A DNA stretch of 64,000 nucleotides, taken from NCBI GenBank assembly GCA_963693305.1, contig OY855906.1, positions 26,303,289-26,367,288 on the forward strand, in the 5' to 3' direction. The notes under the pieces were generated by a model, which ran no database searches, was not told where the DNA came from, and saw nothing but the letters and a program-made list of their open reading frames with translations. The translations under genes were made by a program, and so were the position numbers. Position 1 is the stretch's first letter, and the number at the start of each line of letters is the position of its first letter. The stretch comes from Meandrina meandrites. Lineage: Eukaryota > Cnidaria > Anthozoa > Scleractinia > Meandrinidae. Of the stretch, positions 24,339 through 35,317 are shown piece after piece.

Positions 24339-24409
24339 GAAGGTGATATGTGATCTTCGCAGTGAATTTCCAATTAAGCAATTGGAATAAAGAAGCCTGA
24401 AAAAAATCA

Positions 24410-24443
<34 letters not shown>

Positions 24444-24528
24444 GATACCGGTGCGATGCTCTACCAACTGAGCTATGAAGCCACACATTGGGAGCGAGGT
24501 CAATTGTGAGTTCATATTTTCCCTTTCC
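24339..24528 (-). mobile_element. tRNA-derived SINE at the A/B duplication junction
   Basis: The minus strand carries a tRNA-like head (24411-24482) followed by a tail (AATCAGGCTTCTTTATTCC-like, then GAAGATCACATATCACCTTC on that strand) shared with the two arms at 43243-43388. It fills the whole interval between units A and B. I recognise this tRNA-head family as abundant in coral genomes (established knowledge, not searched here). Confidence 0.8.
24411..24482 (-). tRNA. tRNA-like sequence (SINE head, probably not a functional tRNA)
   Basis: It is 72 nt long with a perfect 7-bp acceptor stem (GGCTTCA/TGAAGCC), a D-stem GCTC/GAGC and a T-arm ACGGG-TTCGAAT-CCCGT. The anticodon arm is aberrant: a stem with an A-C mismatch and loop CCGGTAT, giving C instead of U at position 33 and a nominal GGU (Thr) anticodon. 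No CCA and no terminator-like T-run directly follow. It probably retains box A and box B for RNA polymerase III as part of a SINE. Confidence 0.6.
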
Positions 24529-24886
24529 CACTAGTGTTGACTTGCGATGACTTCCGTTCACTTTGGTCGAGATCAATTTTGCACGCAAGTTTTTCACCGT
24601 TTGGCCACCCAACGCAAGCTAACTCAAGTCTTGTTGTTTACTTTAAGTACTGAATTACTGCGCGCGCAGAAGCATTGAAATGGATTTTTCACAACTAGCG
24701 TGCACTTTCGAGTAGACTTGCGCGTCCGTTTGGCCACCCGAGCGCAAGTCTGTACGCAAGTTCAACTTGTGACTACTTGCGTCCACTTGCGTTGCCGTTT
24801 AGGGCTTTAGGACAAAACACTTTACACTCTGTTCGCATATAGGAAGAATGCACGCGATGAGACAAGTATAAGGATGGAACGTTAAA

Positions 24887-25426
24887 GTGCCCATAACGTG
24901 AATTTTTTTTTGTTTCATTTCTCAGCTGATTCTATATCTCACCCAATGAACTCCTGCGAAAAACATTCTTCGATTTCGATAAAACGCAATTTTTTTTATG
25001 AATTTTTAAAAATTTCAAAATTCTATTTTCTTGCAGTCGACCCCTACCGCTGATCACAAGAATAACGTGCTCAAAAATGACGTAGATTCAGGAATTTGCA
25101 TAAAGACTGATGTTGTTTTCTGGATAATAAACGTTGTTACGAAGAGCGGTAACGCACCTTTCCGGCATTTTGAACTAGATGTAGACTCTGAAGCAAAATT
25201 TCCACTTGTTTACAAGTCAGATAAGTCACGATTCAAATCATGTGTTCATGAACCTACGTCACGACTCACTTCAAACCGAGAAAGAAAGGTGCGAATGGTG
25301 GACCAAAATGGCGGCAAATTTGAACGTCTTTAAAAAAATATAAAAAAAAATGCGTTTTATGGAAATCGAAAAATTTTTGTTATGAAGAATCAGCAGAGAA
25401 AAGAAAGAAATGACATTATGGGCACT
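24887..25426. mobile_element. 540-bp MITE, copy in unit B
   Basis: Same element, position and flanks as 16566-17105, with one extra T and few substitutions. Its presence at the same place in both units shows that it inserted before the segmental duplication. Confidence 0.75.
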
Positions 25427-25658
25427 TCAAGCAATTGTTTGTTGGTAGAAGAGGATAAGTTCAATAATATTTCGAAGACTAATAGATGCATGTGAATTTG
25501 ATCCCATAATGGATAGAAACAGCAGTGGGGAGAAAATCACGAACGAAAAGTTATAGTATATACAATAGGAATTATAATTTGCATGTCCCCAAGACTTGCC
25601 GCCTTTGATGAAAAGCCACCGAAATGAGGATGAAGATTCTTTGCCTTAAAGCAACGTC

Positions 25659-28600
25659 CTATGTCATCTGTTCTGAAATATTGCTCAAGAGTTCACGGAT
25701 GCTGAAGCAATCATCTTGCTCATCATACTCACAAGGCACTTCTGGAGTGTGTGGTTTTTCATGTTCAGACAACTGGTTGCAGTGATAACTATTTTCCTCA
25801 CTGTGCCCGATTTCGTGTTGCTTTAGTGTTCTCAACCGACTAAAGCACTTCCCACATTGGTTGCATTCATAGGGCTTCTCTCTCATGTGTGTGATTTTAT
25901 GTTGCTTAAGATGCCCCGCCTGTGTAAACGAATTGCCACACTGATTGCATTTAAAGGGCCTCTCTCCTGTGTGAGTTCTCTGGTGTTGCTTTAGACCTCC
26001 TGATTGGGTGAACGTCTTGTCACACTGGCCACATCGATACAGACATTCTCCCGTGTGAAGTCGTTTATGACACTTAAGACTCAGAGCATGTTTAAAACAC
26101 TTGCTACATTGGTCACATTCAAAGGGTTTGCTGTTACTATGTACTATGCCATGTTCCTTAAGTTTTCCTGCCGAACAAAAACGCTTCCCACACTGGGTAC
26201 ATTCAAAAGGCTTTTCAACTTCCTGTTTTCCTATAAGTTGCGGTACACTTTCTACCTCATCAGACGACGTCTCACTCTGACTGATCTCTAAATGTGCCTC
26301 TTCCTTGTGTTGTCTTTCATGTAACTTGAGATTCTGCTCCTGTTGAAAACACTTCCCACACTGGCTACATTTAAATAGATTATCTTTTGAATGAGTTATT
26401 TCATGTTGCTCCAGAGTATTTGCCCGACGGAAACACTTGCCACACTGGCTACAAGCAAAACGTTTCTCTCCTGTGTGTATCTCTTTGTGTTCCTTTAGAT
26501 GCCCCGCCTGATAAAACGACTTTCCACACTGATCGCATTCAAAAGGCCTCTCCCCTGTGTGAGTTCGCTGGTGTTGTTTAAGACCTCCTGACTGAGTGAA
26601 CGCCTTGTCACACTGGTCGCACTGATAAAGATTCTCTCTTGTGTGTAGTCGCTTATGTGACTTGAGGGTCATGGCGTGTTTAAAAAACTTACCACACTGG
26701 TCGCATTCAATGGGCTTGTCGTTAGAGTGTACTCTGCCATGTTCCTTTAGCTTTCCTGCTGAACGAAAACACTTCCCACACTGGGTACATTCAAAAGGCT
26801 TTTCCCCGGTGTGTGTCCGTTCATGTTCCTTTAAATGTGCTGCTTGACTAAATGACTTTTGACACTGGGTACATTCAAAAGGCTTTTCACTGCTGTGTCT
26901 TTCTGCAGGTTGCTGTACATTTTCTACCTCATCAGACGTCTCCCCCTGACTGCTTTCAAGCGCCTCTTCCTTGTGTTGTCGTTCATGCAACTTAAGACCC
27001 TTTTTATGTTGAAAACTCTGCCCACAATGGCTACATTTAAAAGGCTTATCTTTTGAATGAGTCAGTTCATGTTGCTTTAGAGCGTTTTCTCGACGAAAAC
27101 ACTTGCCACACTGATTGCACGCAAAAGGTTTCTCTCCTGTGTGTATCTCTTTGTGTTCCTTTAGATGCCCTGCCTGATTGAAACACTTGCCACACTGATC
27201 GCACTCAAAAGGCCTCTCTCCTGTGTGAGTTCTCTGGTGTTGCTTAAGACCTCCTGACTGAGTGAACGCCTTGTCACACTGGTCGCACTGATACAGATTC
27301 TCTCTTGTGTGTAGTCGCTTATGTGACTTGAGGGTCATGGCGTGTTTAAAAAACTTACCACACTGGTCGCATTCAATGGGCTTGTCGTTAGAGTGTACTC
27401 TGCCATGTTCCTTTAGCTTTCCTGCTGAACGAAAACACTTCCCACACTGGCTGCATTCAAAAGGCTTTTCCCCGGTGTGTGTCCGTTCATGTTCCTTTAA
27501 ATGTGCTGCTTGACTAAATGACTTTTGACACTGGGTACATTCAAAAGGCTTTTCACTGTTGTGTTTTCCTGCAGGTTGCTGTACATTTTCTACCTCATCA
27601 GACAACGTCTCCCCCTGATTGCTATCAAGCACCTCTTCCTTGTGTTGTCTTTCATGCAACTTAAGACCCTTTTCATGTTGAAAACTCTGCCCACAATGGC
27701 TACATTTAAAAGGCTTATCTTTTGAATGAGTTAGTTCATGTTGCTTTAGAACGTTTTCTCGACGAAAACACTTGCCACACTGATTGCACGCAAAAGGTTT
27801 CTCTCCTGTGTGTATCTCTTTGTGTTCCTTTAGATGTCCTGCCTGATTGAAACACTTGCCACACTGATCGCACTCAAAAGGCCTCTCTCCTGTATGAGTT
27901 CTCTGGTGTTGTTTAAGACCTCCTGATTGGGTGAACGCCTTGTCACACTGATCGCACTGATACAGATTTTCTCCCGTGTGAAGTCGTTTATGACACTTGA
28001 GACTCGTAGCGTGTTTAAAACACTTGTTACATTGGTCACATTCAAAGGGCTTGTTGTTAGTATGTACTCTGCCATGTTCCTTTAGTTTTCCTGCCGAACG
28101 AAACCATTTGCCACACTGGGTACATTCAAAAGGCTTTTCACTTGCGTGTTCCGCTGTAAATCTCTGCACATTTTCTGTATGATCAGACGACGTCTCACCT
28201 TGACTGCTTTCTAAATACGACTCTTCCTTGTGTTGTCTTTCATGCAACATAAGATTCTTTTCATGTTTAAAACTCTTCCCACACTGGTTACATTTAAAAT
28301 CCTTATCTTTTGAATGGGTCAGTTCATGTTGCTTTAAAGCGTTTTCCCGACGAAAACACTTGCCACACTGATTGCACGCAAAAGGTTTCTCTCCTGTGTG
28401 TATCTCTTTGTGTTCCTTTAGATGCCCCGCCTGATAAAACGACTTTCCACACTGATCGCATTCGAAAGGCCTCTCTCCTGTGTGAGTTCTTTTGTGTTGT
28501 TTTAGACCTGATGACTGAGTGAACGCCTTGTCACATCTGTCGCACTGATACAGATCTACTCCCGTGTGTACTCGCTTGTGTGACTTGAGGGTCCTGGCGT

Positions 28601-29321
28601 GTTTAAAAAACTTCCCACACTGGTCGCATTCAATGGGCTTGTTGCTAGTGTGTACTTTTCCATGTTCCTTTAAGTTTCCTGCCGAACGAAAACACTTGCC
28701 GCACTGGGTGCATTCAAATGGCCTATCGCCAGTGTGCAGAATTTCATGCTCCTTTAGATTGGATGCGCGTCTGAAACTCTTGCCACAGTGATTGCACTCA
28801 AACGGCCTTTCACTTGCGCATTCCTTTACGTACTCTTCCTCATCGATTGCTTTTTCGCACTGGCTGCATAGGTAGACTTGCTCTCCCGTGTCTGCTCGTT
28901 CATGCAACCTCAGCGCTGAAGCAGTTTCAAAACACTTACCACACTGGTTACATTGACTAGGGCTCGCACTCTCCCCAGCATGTACTTTTTTATGCAGCTT
29001 TAGAGCCTTTGCCCAACGAAAACACTTGCCACACTGGTTACACTTAAACGGTTTTTCTCCTGTGTGTATTCTTTTGTGCTCCTTTAGATGTCCCGCCTGA
29101 GTAAATGACTTGTTACACTGGTTGCATTTGAAAGGCCTCTCTCCTGTATGCGTTCTCTCATGTTGCTCTAGACTGCCTGCCTGAGTAAACAACTTGTCAC
29201 ACTGGTTGCATTGAAAAAGCTTCTCTCCTGTGTGTAATCTTTGATGCACCTTTAGACCCCCCGCATGTGTAAAACTCTTTCCACATTGGTGGCATTCAAA
29301 AGGTCTCCATTTTCTGAGCAT
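25659..29321 (-). CDS. Very large poly-C2H2 zinc-finger protein, about 38 fingers (copy B)
   Basis: Tandem paralogue of the gene at 17338-21669; 1220 residues, with the same finger order, the same degenerate finger 6 and the same DDCFSIRELLSNISEQMT C-terminus. It has four acidic spacers (plus-strand 26243-26305, 26911-26969, 27579-27635, 28165-28227) instead of five, so one seven-finger, 222-residue module is missing relative to A. The first ATG of copy A is AGG here, and translation is expected from the next codon (MLRKWRPFECHQC). Its finger 12 keeps the His lost in copy A. The upstream acceptor (TTTCTGTAG, exon from 29381) is preserved. Presumed nuclear DNA-binding protein; whether both copies are expressed cannot be seen. 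Confidence 0.93.
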   Translation of the reverse strand: MLRKWRPFECHQCGKSFTHAGGLKVHQRLHTGEKLFQCNQCDKLFTQAGSLEQHERTHTGERPFKCNQCNKSFTQAGHLKEHKRIHTGEKPFKCNQCGKCFRWAKALKLHKKVHAGESASPSQCNQCGKCFETASALRLHERADTGEQVYLCSQCEKAIDEEEYVKECASERPFECNHCGKSFRRASNLKEHEILHTGDRPFECTQCGKCFRSAGNLKEHGKVHTSNKPIECDQCGKFFKHARTLKSHKRVHTGVDLYQCDRCDKAFTQSSGLKQHKRTHTGERPFECDQCGKSFYQAGHLKEHKEIHTGEKPFACNQCGKCFRRENALKQHELTHSKDKDFKCNQCGKSFKHEKNLMLHERQHKEESYLESSQGETSSDHTENVQRFTAEHASEKPFECTQCGKWFRSAGKLKEHGRVHTNNKPFECDQCNKCFKHATSLKCHKRLHTGENLYQCDQCDKAFTQSGGLKQHQRTHTGERPFECDQCGKCFNQAGHLKEHKEIHTGEKPFACNQCGKCFRRENVLKQHELTHSKDKPFKCSHCGQSFQHEKGLKLHERQHKEEVLDSNQGETLSDEVENVQQPAGKHNSEKPFECTQCQKSFSQAAHLKEHERTHTGEKPFECSQCGKCFRSAGKLKEHGRVHSNDKPIECDQCGKFFKHAMTLKSHKRLHTRENLYQCDQCDKAFTQSGGLKQHQRTHTGERPFECDQCGKCFNQAGHLKEHKEIHTGEKPFACNQCGKCFRRENALKQHELTHSKDKPFKCSHCGQSFQHKKGLKLHERQHKEEALESSQGETSDEVENVQQPAERHSSEKPFECTQCQKSFSQAAHLKEHERTHTGEKPFECTQCGKCFRSAGKLKEHGRVHSNDKPIECDQCGKFFKHAMTLKSHKRLHTRENLYQCDQCDKAFTQSGGLKQHQRTHTGERPFECDQCGKSFYQAGHLKEHKEIHTGEKRFACSQCGKCFRRANTLEQHEITHSKDNLFKCSQCGKCFQQEQNLKLHERQHKEEAHLEISQSETSSDEVESVPQLIGKQEVEKPFECTQCGKRFCSAGKLKEHGIVHSNSKPFECDQCSKCFKHALSLKCHKRLHTGECLYRCGQCDKTFTQSGGLKQHQRTHTGERPFKCNQCGNSFTQAGHLKQHKITHMREKPYECNQCGKCFSRLRTLKQHEIGHSEENSYHCNQLSEHEKPHTPEVPCEYDEQDDCFSIRELLSNISEQMT

Positions 29322-29578
29322 CCTGTCTTGTTTAACCAGATTTTACTTTCCTTGCTTTAATTCCGTATCCTCATAGAGATCCTACAGAAATAATAACATA
29401 ACTTCTTACTGTGCTTGCATTTTTAAATGCCTAAGAGTAAAATGGATACTGTAATGTTCAGGACTGTCACTGCTGATTTTTTAAACATTACATGTATATG
29501 CCAACAGTAAAACCACTTTGGCGCTCTCTTCATCGCAGAGGTTCTTTCAGTGCTTCTCTTTTTCCCTTCAGTGTCCCC

Positions 29579-29600
29579 CTCCCCCCCCCCCCCCCCCCCC
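29579..29600. repeat. Poly-C tract in the upstream region of copy B
   Basis: A run of roughly 20 C, absent at the equivalent place in unit A. Confidence 0.8.
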
Positions 29601-30506
29601 CGAGAGCTTCCATTCCCCTCTCCCCAGGCTCCGCGGAGGAGAGACTTTGACGAGAAGTCTGACCAGTTCAAAATGTAAATACTTCTTTATGCCAGATCTG
29701 GACATGTTTGTCCAGTTCAAATAGATGCCGGGTTTGACAGGCAAGTTTTAATTAATGTTGAATTCCAAGTAAAAGCTAGATCTGGAAAGTTGCGTGTAAT
29801 TTGAAATAAATGCTGGGTCTACACTAAGATTCTGGACAGGCTGTCTGTAAGTAAATGATGAGTTGCTCTATAATATTTCCCATGAATTCTCATACAACTC
29901 TTTAGGTGGCCTGTATCAGTCGTCATCAAATAAGTAACTACAAGCTAATATCTGAACTACATACTATTGCTGTATAAAATGTTTCAAAATAAGTTTCCAG
30001 TACACATTTAGCTAAGGTAGATTCTATATCTTTTGATTTAGCAAAGTTAATTTAGCAAAGATTGTGGCTTCTCTTGTACCTGAAAATTTTGATACATTTC
30101 TTGGCGGGCAAGTTCTCAAAACCTCTTTTACATAGCAATTAAAAAACGAGCATGAGTTTTCTAAGAACAAGACGCCTGTTGGGCGTACACTCCGGCCATT
30201 TTAGGGGTATGTAGATTCGCGGTTGAGATCGATGTTGGGGGGTTGATTTACGTCAAAATGATATGTAACTGTTCAAATCACTGAAAATCCTTTAATTTTG
30301 TTAATCGTTCAGAATCACAGTGTTTACGCTAATTTAAAGTTGCAGCAGACAACTAAGGGTAACTGGTGCGAATTGAGAGAGAAAAGTCATAAAAACATAA
30401 AAACAGTCGTTAGCAATAGTCTGTTATTAACCGCCTGTTTGTCACGCCGCATCCATTTTGTCACGCTTGAGACGTTATGGCGTGACGCCATTGCTTTCAC
30501 GTATTA

Positions 30507-30871
30507 GGGACCTTACGAAACCACGACGGCGACTGCAACGAGAACGTCACCAAACAAAAGGCTTAATGAGCAGTACAATAGCTTAGCACATGCGTTATCC
30601 ATCTTGGTACATTTCTCCGTCGCCCTCTGCAAATCAACGACGTGAAATGGCCAAATTTTGCGTAGTCTGGAGAACGTGAAACACGACAACGAATTTTTCT
30701 TGTTTTAAGTTTGAATTTAATAATGCGCTTACATATTCAGCTAGAGATTAGTTCTGACAAAAATGACGCACTAAATAAATTAGGATAGCTGCAAAAGTGT
30801 TAACTAAAATATAAATTCATTTTTCAGTCGCCGTTGTCGTCAGCGTCGCCGTCGTGGCTTCGTAAGGTCCG
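30507..30871. mobile_element. MITE with GGGACCTTACGAAACCACG termini
   Basis: The left end GGGACCTTACGAAACCACG (continuing ACGGCGAC) and the inverted right end at 30845-30871 match over about 27 bp with two differences. TA-rich flanks (TTA/TAA) lie outside. Non-coding. It lies within the B-specific block 30162-31645. Confidence 0.7.
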
Positions 30872-31136
30872 TAATGGTAAATACGTTACGTTTTGGTTTG
30901 TTTTCTGTACTGAACGTATCGTTTTATGACTTCATTAGTGTGAATTGTACTCAGTGGTCGTTTGAATGTATAAAATGTATCGACTAAAGCGTTACAAAGT
31001 CTAATTACCATCAACGACGCACATAAAAAAACAAACTTCGCATTTTATCTGAAGTTTGAAAATGCAGACATTTGATGGAAACTTGCATCAGCCCTTCAAT
31101 AAAGCAATTTCCTATTGAAATCCTTGAAAGACAAAA

Positions 31137-31526
31137 GTGTTCGCTCAGTACAGGTTCGCTCCAAGGCGAAAGGTTCGCTCACAACACAATGTTCGCTCCC
31201 ACAAGGCGGAAGGTTCGCTCAGTACACAGTGTTCGATCAGCACAGGTTCGCTCCAAGGCGAAAGGTTCGCTCACAACACAGTGTTTGCTCCCACAAGGCG
31301 GAAGGTTCGCTCAGTACACAGTGTTCGATCAGTACAGGTTCGCTCCAAGGCGAAAGGTTCGCTCACAACACAGTGTTCGCTCCCACAAGGCGGAAGGTAC
31401 GCTCAGTACACAGTATTCGATCAGTACAGGTTCGCTCTAAGGCGAAAGGTTCGCTCACAACACAGTGTTCGCTCCCACAAGGCGGAAGGTTCGCTCAGTA
31501 CACAGTGTTCACTCCAAGGCAAAAGG
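31137..31526. repeat. 92-bp minisatellite, about four copies
   Basis: CAGGTTCGCTCCAAGGCG recurs at 31151, 31243, 31335 and 31427, exactly 92 bp apart. Each unit contains several GTTCG sub-motifs spaced about 18-20 bp. Because 92 is not a multiple of 3, each forward frame cycles through all three phases. No phase contains a stop, so all three forward frames stay open (122, 170 and 172 codons); these are not taken as genes. Confidence 0.95.
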
Positions 31527-31646
31527 TCGCCATTAAACAGTATTACGTCATACTATTGCGCAAGAATGCAGAATTCTGGCGACGACTACAGATCAAGCCG
31601 AATTTTCAACTCCTGCCCTGGCCCTGATGGCCTGGGCCGGAGTAAT

Positions 31647-32763
31647 GAACAGTAGAAACGCTAAAGGATTGCAGTCAAAACCTACAATTTTATATATTTT
31701 TAAGCCAAAAATCAAGGATAGAGCAACGCGCGCGCGATCGTGTTCTATCAGCGAGTAGAAAACCACGCAAGAACCAATCAGATTAGAGAATTTCCAATAG
31801 AGCACGGATGAGCTTTTACTAAAATGCATTATCATTCTTACGGCATTTTTTACATGTCTTGCAAAATAAAGTAAGGGTTAAAAATAATTAATGTTTTTAC
31901 TTTTAATAGACTACCTTTTAATCTAGGACAAGAAGCTTGTCGAAGCTAAGACTGTGATCTTAAAGGCTACGTGTAACTGATTTTTTGAAAGAAACCAACA
32001 AATAGCAGACGCATTTAGAAAGCAGTAATGTTTAGTGAGTCAAACAAACACTGATCTTTTTTGGCCCGGAGTAGTGTGGCTAACATTGTTCTTCAAACAT
32101 TTTATGGCTTGGTGGCGAACATACGTTACAGGTAGGTCAGTGGGTTAAACACAAAGGCCACTTTGCAAAGGAAATCCCGATTATTTTTTCAAATCCTCCA
32201 AGGGAAATAAACATTGGTTTGATAACTCAAGGTGTGCAGTGTTCAACTAAATGAATAGAAAGTGACATTCACTAAATAATTAGGAGGTTCAAAAAATTGA
32301 GTATTTACTAAAAATCAGAATTAAAATGAATGATTACAACTGTAACTAAAAATACTGTATTTTAACTCAATTAAGGGCCACCCCAATTTAACAGTGCATT
32401 TGAGAGCAAAAATTAACATCAAAGAGTGCTGACCTCAAATAAACATCGGATTCAACTGAAGCATCATCGGACTGAATCGTTTGAGGAGTCTAAACCAGCC
32501 TTGAAAATTGCACTGGATAATGTTTTTTCAGAGCTTCTGCAATGTGAAAACTGACAACTTTGGCAGCACAAACCAGGTTTTTAAAGATCCCCACCCTCGA
32601 AAAATGCCGTCCCTGAACAAGCAGTAAAAGCCTGATAAAACATGCTGATGAGGCCTGATGAGGCCGTAGTCCGAGTTAGCTAAAATCAGACCATATTCTG
32701 TGCACAAGATTGCACAGAATAAATTGTTTTATTCTTCAACAAATTGTCAACGAAACGCCTTTT
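31647..32763. other. Non-coding distal part of unit B
   Basis: Resumes homology to unit A at CAGTAGAAACGCTAAAGGAT and ends at CGAAACGCCTTTT. It contains the empty site for the unit A hairpin element near 31751-31758. Confidence 0.7.
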
Positions 32764-33159
32764 ACAGCAAGAAAAACTGTGGTTGTACAGTGCTTAGCAA
32801 GATTTCGGGCAAATCTTGACAACCTACAGGTACATAATAGCAGGATCCATAGACCTGTTATGTACAGATGATGGATAACAATGACTTTCTGACCATATAT
32901 GGTCACTGTGCAAATTTGTTGAATAATAACTTGTGGTAAATGATGGAATTTGACATAATTAAAATTCGAAATAACTGTCAGTTCTAGACATGCTGGTTTG
33001 AAAATATTAAATGATGGATCAAAATAAATGTCATACACTGTATGTCTGGACAGGCACCTGATTTCAAATAAACACTAGACTCAATGTTAGACTGGAACAC
33101 GCCCATTTGAAGTAGATAATTGATTCAAAAGTAATGTTGGGTCTTGACGGGCCCTGTAA

Positions 33160-33345
33160 GAGGCTTGACTGAACTCCAGATTGGGCAGGCTAGGTTTGAG
33201 CCCTGGTCAGGGTCATTGTGTTATGTCCTTGGGCAAGACACTTTACTCTTATGGTGCCTTTCTCCATCCAGGTGTACTGCTATTGTGCCCCTGCAATGGA
33301 CTACCATCCCATCAAGGGGTGGTGGGGGGGGGGGGGGGGGGGGAT
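33160..33345 (+). mobile_element. SINE-like element with box-B sequence and poly-G
   Basis: AGGTTTGAGCCC (near 33192) fits a degenerate RNA polymerase III box B. It is followed by TTGGGCAAGACACTTTACTC, a central block I recognise from widespread marine-invertebrate SINEs, and ends near a poly-G run at about 33326-33343. Confidence 0.6.
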
Positions 33346-33800
33346 TGAAATACTACTGAAACTGGATTATTGCGCCATTTAATAACATACGAGCTCTACA
33401 GTTCCAAACCTAACTAACGATTGCGTTTTGTGCTGCCGTCAATCACAATAATGGGGGCAGCCAAATACAGTAAAATATGGTTATGCTTATTTACAACCAA
33501 TTTGCATGCACTTTTGTCTCATTTAGTATATTTAGTTTTTGACTATTAACAAAATTTGCACACATGTACAATTGTACCATCAATACTCATTAGTTTTCGT
33601 GGTGCAAATTGCAACTGTTTTAGCAGGCCTACTTTCAATGCAAATCATAAAAGTGTGAACATTATAATAATTCCCTATACCTGTATACATACATGTAGAG
33701 TTTAACATGCATGGAAAATCACGGTGTTGTGCATCACAAGTGGGCAAAGCAATTAAGTTTAACAAGCTCCGCCATGCTACATGACTCTGGCATGGCAGCT

Positions 33801-34032
33801 GTTCAAATGTCGTGCTTCTGCTGTGCCAAACAAAATTCATAAATTATATTAAATGTATTTTGACAGGGGTAGTTGTAGTGCCATTTTTGTTTGATCACCG
33901 CTGATCATTGTTTGATCATCCTGAATTTGGCACGACTCTGGCACAATGTCTGAATCAGAGTCATGTTTGTGCCATACTACAGTCGAACCTATTGCAATTA
34001 AGTTTGGCATGGCAGAAGCATGACATCTGAAT
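33801..34032. mobile_element. Inverted-repeat MITE, 31-bp arms
   Basis: GTTCAAATGTCGTGCTTCTG (33801 on) pairs with the inverted segment at 34002-34032 with several mismatches. Non-coding. Confidence 0.6.
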
Positions 34033-34716
34033 TGGGCCTAGCTTGTAATACATGATGGGATCCTATTAAATAAATGCCATGATAAGGACTGTGGGACTAT
34101 GGCTGGTGTCAGGCACAGTCCTCCAATGAATTGCAACATTACTCCATTGCATGCATGCATGTTGGAAATGGATTATTTTAAATACATTTAATAGAATAAA
34201 ACATTTTTTTCCCAAACTGCAACCCAAGGTCTCAGCTGAATGGCATTTCTTTGACTTAATCTAGGCAAATACATATAAATAATTTTATTTTAGGTTTCGA
34301 TTTAAATATATGTAAGTTGTAAGTGTTTACACGTAAATATGTCTTACATGTAACTCTGGGTACTTTGGCGTTTTCTTGTGAGTACTGTGATATCGATTTC
34401 TATAGAAAAGGCACAACCTGGCTCATACCACCACAAGGACAAACTATTCTTGCAGCGAATTATAATTACCGATTTATAATATACAACAAAACATTTCTCG
34501 AATCTGATTGGCTTATGGAAATGCATGTTTTAGTAAATTTGATGCAGAAATGAGGTAATTCAGTGCAGAAATGAGGAAATTCAGTGCAAAAAGGTAACAA
34601 AACACAGTATCCTGATTGGTTAATAAACAAAGGCACCCACAGAGAGCCAATCAAATGCTTCAATTCGATCTGAATGGCGTGAAGTTTGGATCTGCTTTGA
34701 GTGGCGAGTAAAAAAA

Positions 34717-35165
34717 ATGACTGGCATTTTGAAGACAGTAGAGGACCTGAAGACAGCTCTAAATACCATAACACTAAAAAGCACTGGTTTTGGGTTCTCT
34801 TTTTGGAATAAGTGGTTTCTCAAGAAGGAAATGGCTGATGAAATCGAAACTATGAGCCGACTGAGCTTCACACTTTGCTTGAGCGAATTTATTTATGCTG
34901 AATTCAAAAACAAACAGAGTGGCAAAGATTATGTTCCAGATAGCCTCAGAGAAATGACTAGATTGCTTGATAGACAATGTACTTAGAGCACAGAACCTGT
35001 AGGCTTTCTATTATATGGGACAGAAAATTGTTTCGTCCAAGGATGTGTCGACAGGAAAGCGAAACAGCTTCACTTGGCTGGCCATCGAAAGCGTCCAAGT
35101 AAAGCTCGACAAGTATTAGAAGCAGAAGAAAATCTCTGGATGAGGTAAAACCCAGAATCGGGTTT
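34717..35165 (+). pseudogene. Recombinase-like / ZMYM-KIAA1958-type fragment, broken
   Basis: An 89-codon frame (34717-34986) ends with LSEFIYAEFKNKQSGKDYVP and SLREMTRLLDRQ. This resembles the helical N-terminal region of a protein group common in corals and related to Crypton-type tyrosine recombinases and ZMYM/KIAA1958 proteins. After the stop the resemblance continues in another frame with DRKAKQLHLAGHRKRPSKAR and EAEENLW, up to about 35165. The split over frames and the absence of a catalytic part indicate a decayed copy. The family assignment rests on remembered motif style and is tentative. Confidence 0.45.
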
Positions 35166-35317
35166 CGACAAAACACTGACTCCCGGTCAGCTGACCCCCC
35201 CACTGACCCCTTACTGACCCCCCTAAATATCATCAGGGAAAAGAAGAAGAAAATGTCCAGTCCTATCAGTGAGCCTAATTCAAGGTTGTAAACAAATTAC
35301 GTTACCTGAAAGTTTCA
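35148..35317. repeat. Left arm of a long-range inverted repeat
   Basis: Contains TTTCGACAAAACACTGAC, a series of CTGACCCC motifs, CCCTAAATATCA and GTTACCTGAAAGTTT. The same order is found inverted at 38541-38695. The arms lie about 3.2 kb apart. Confidence 0.75.

Larger units (their letters stand above)
24529..32763. repeat. Segmental duplication unit B
   Basis: Direct tandem copy of unit A. The coordinate offset is 8320-8321 up to the gene's 3' part; the 666-bp module loss then shifts it. It includes the MITE, the 38-finger paralogue, upstream sequence, and a B-specific block with a MITE and a 92-bp minisatellite. Confidence 0.95.

Noticed and set aside
24411..24482. Functional tRNA gene
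   Set aside because: C33, an A-C mismatch in the anticodon stem and a nominal GGU anticodon, plus the SINE tail, argue for a SINE head instead.
31072..31655. Three overlapping frames of 122-172 codons
   Set aside because: Products of a 92-bp minisatellite without stops; no common start context and no domain.
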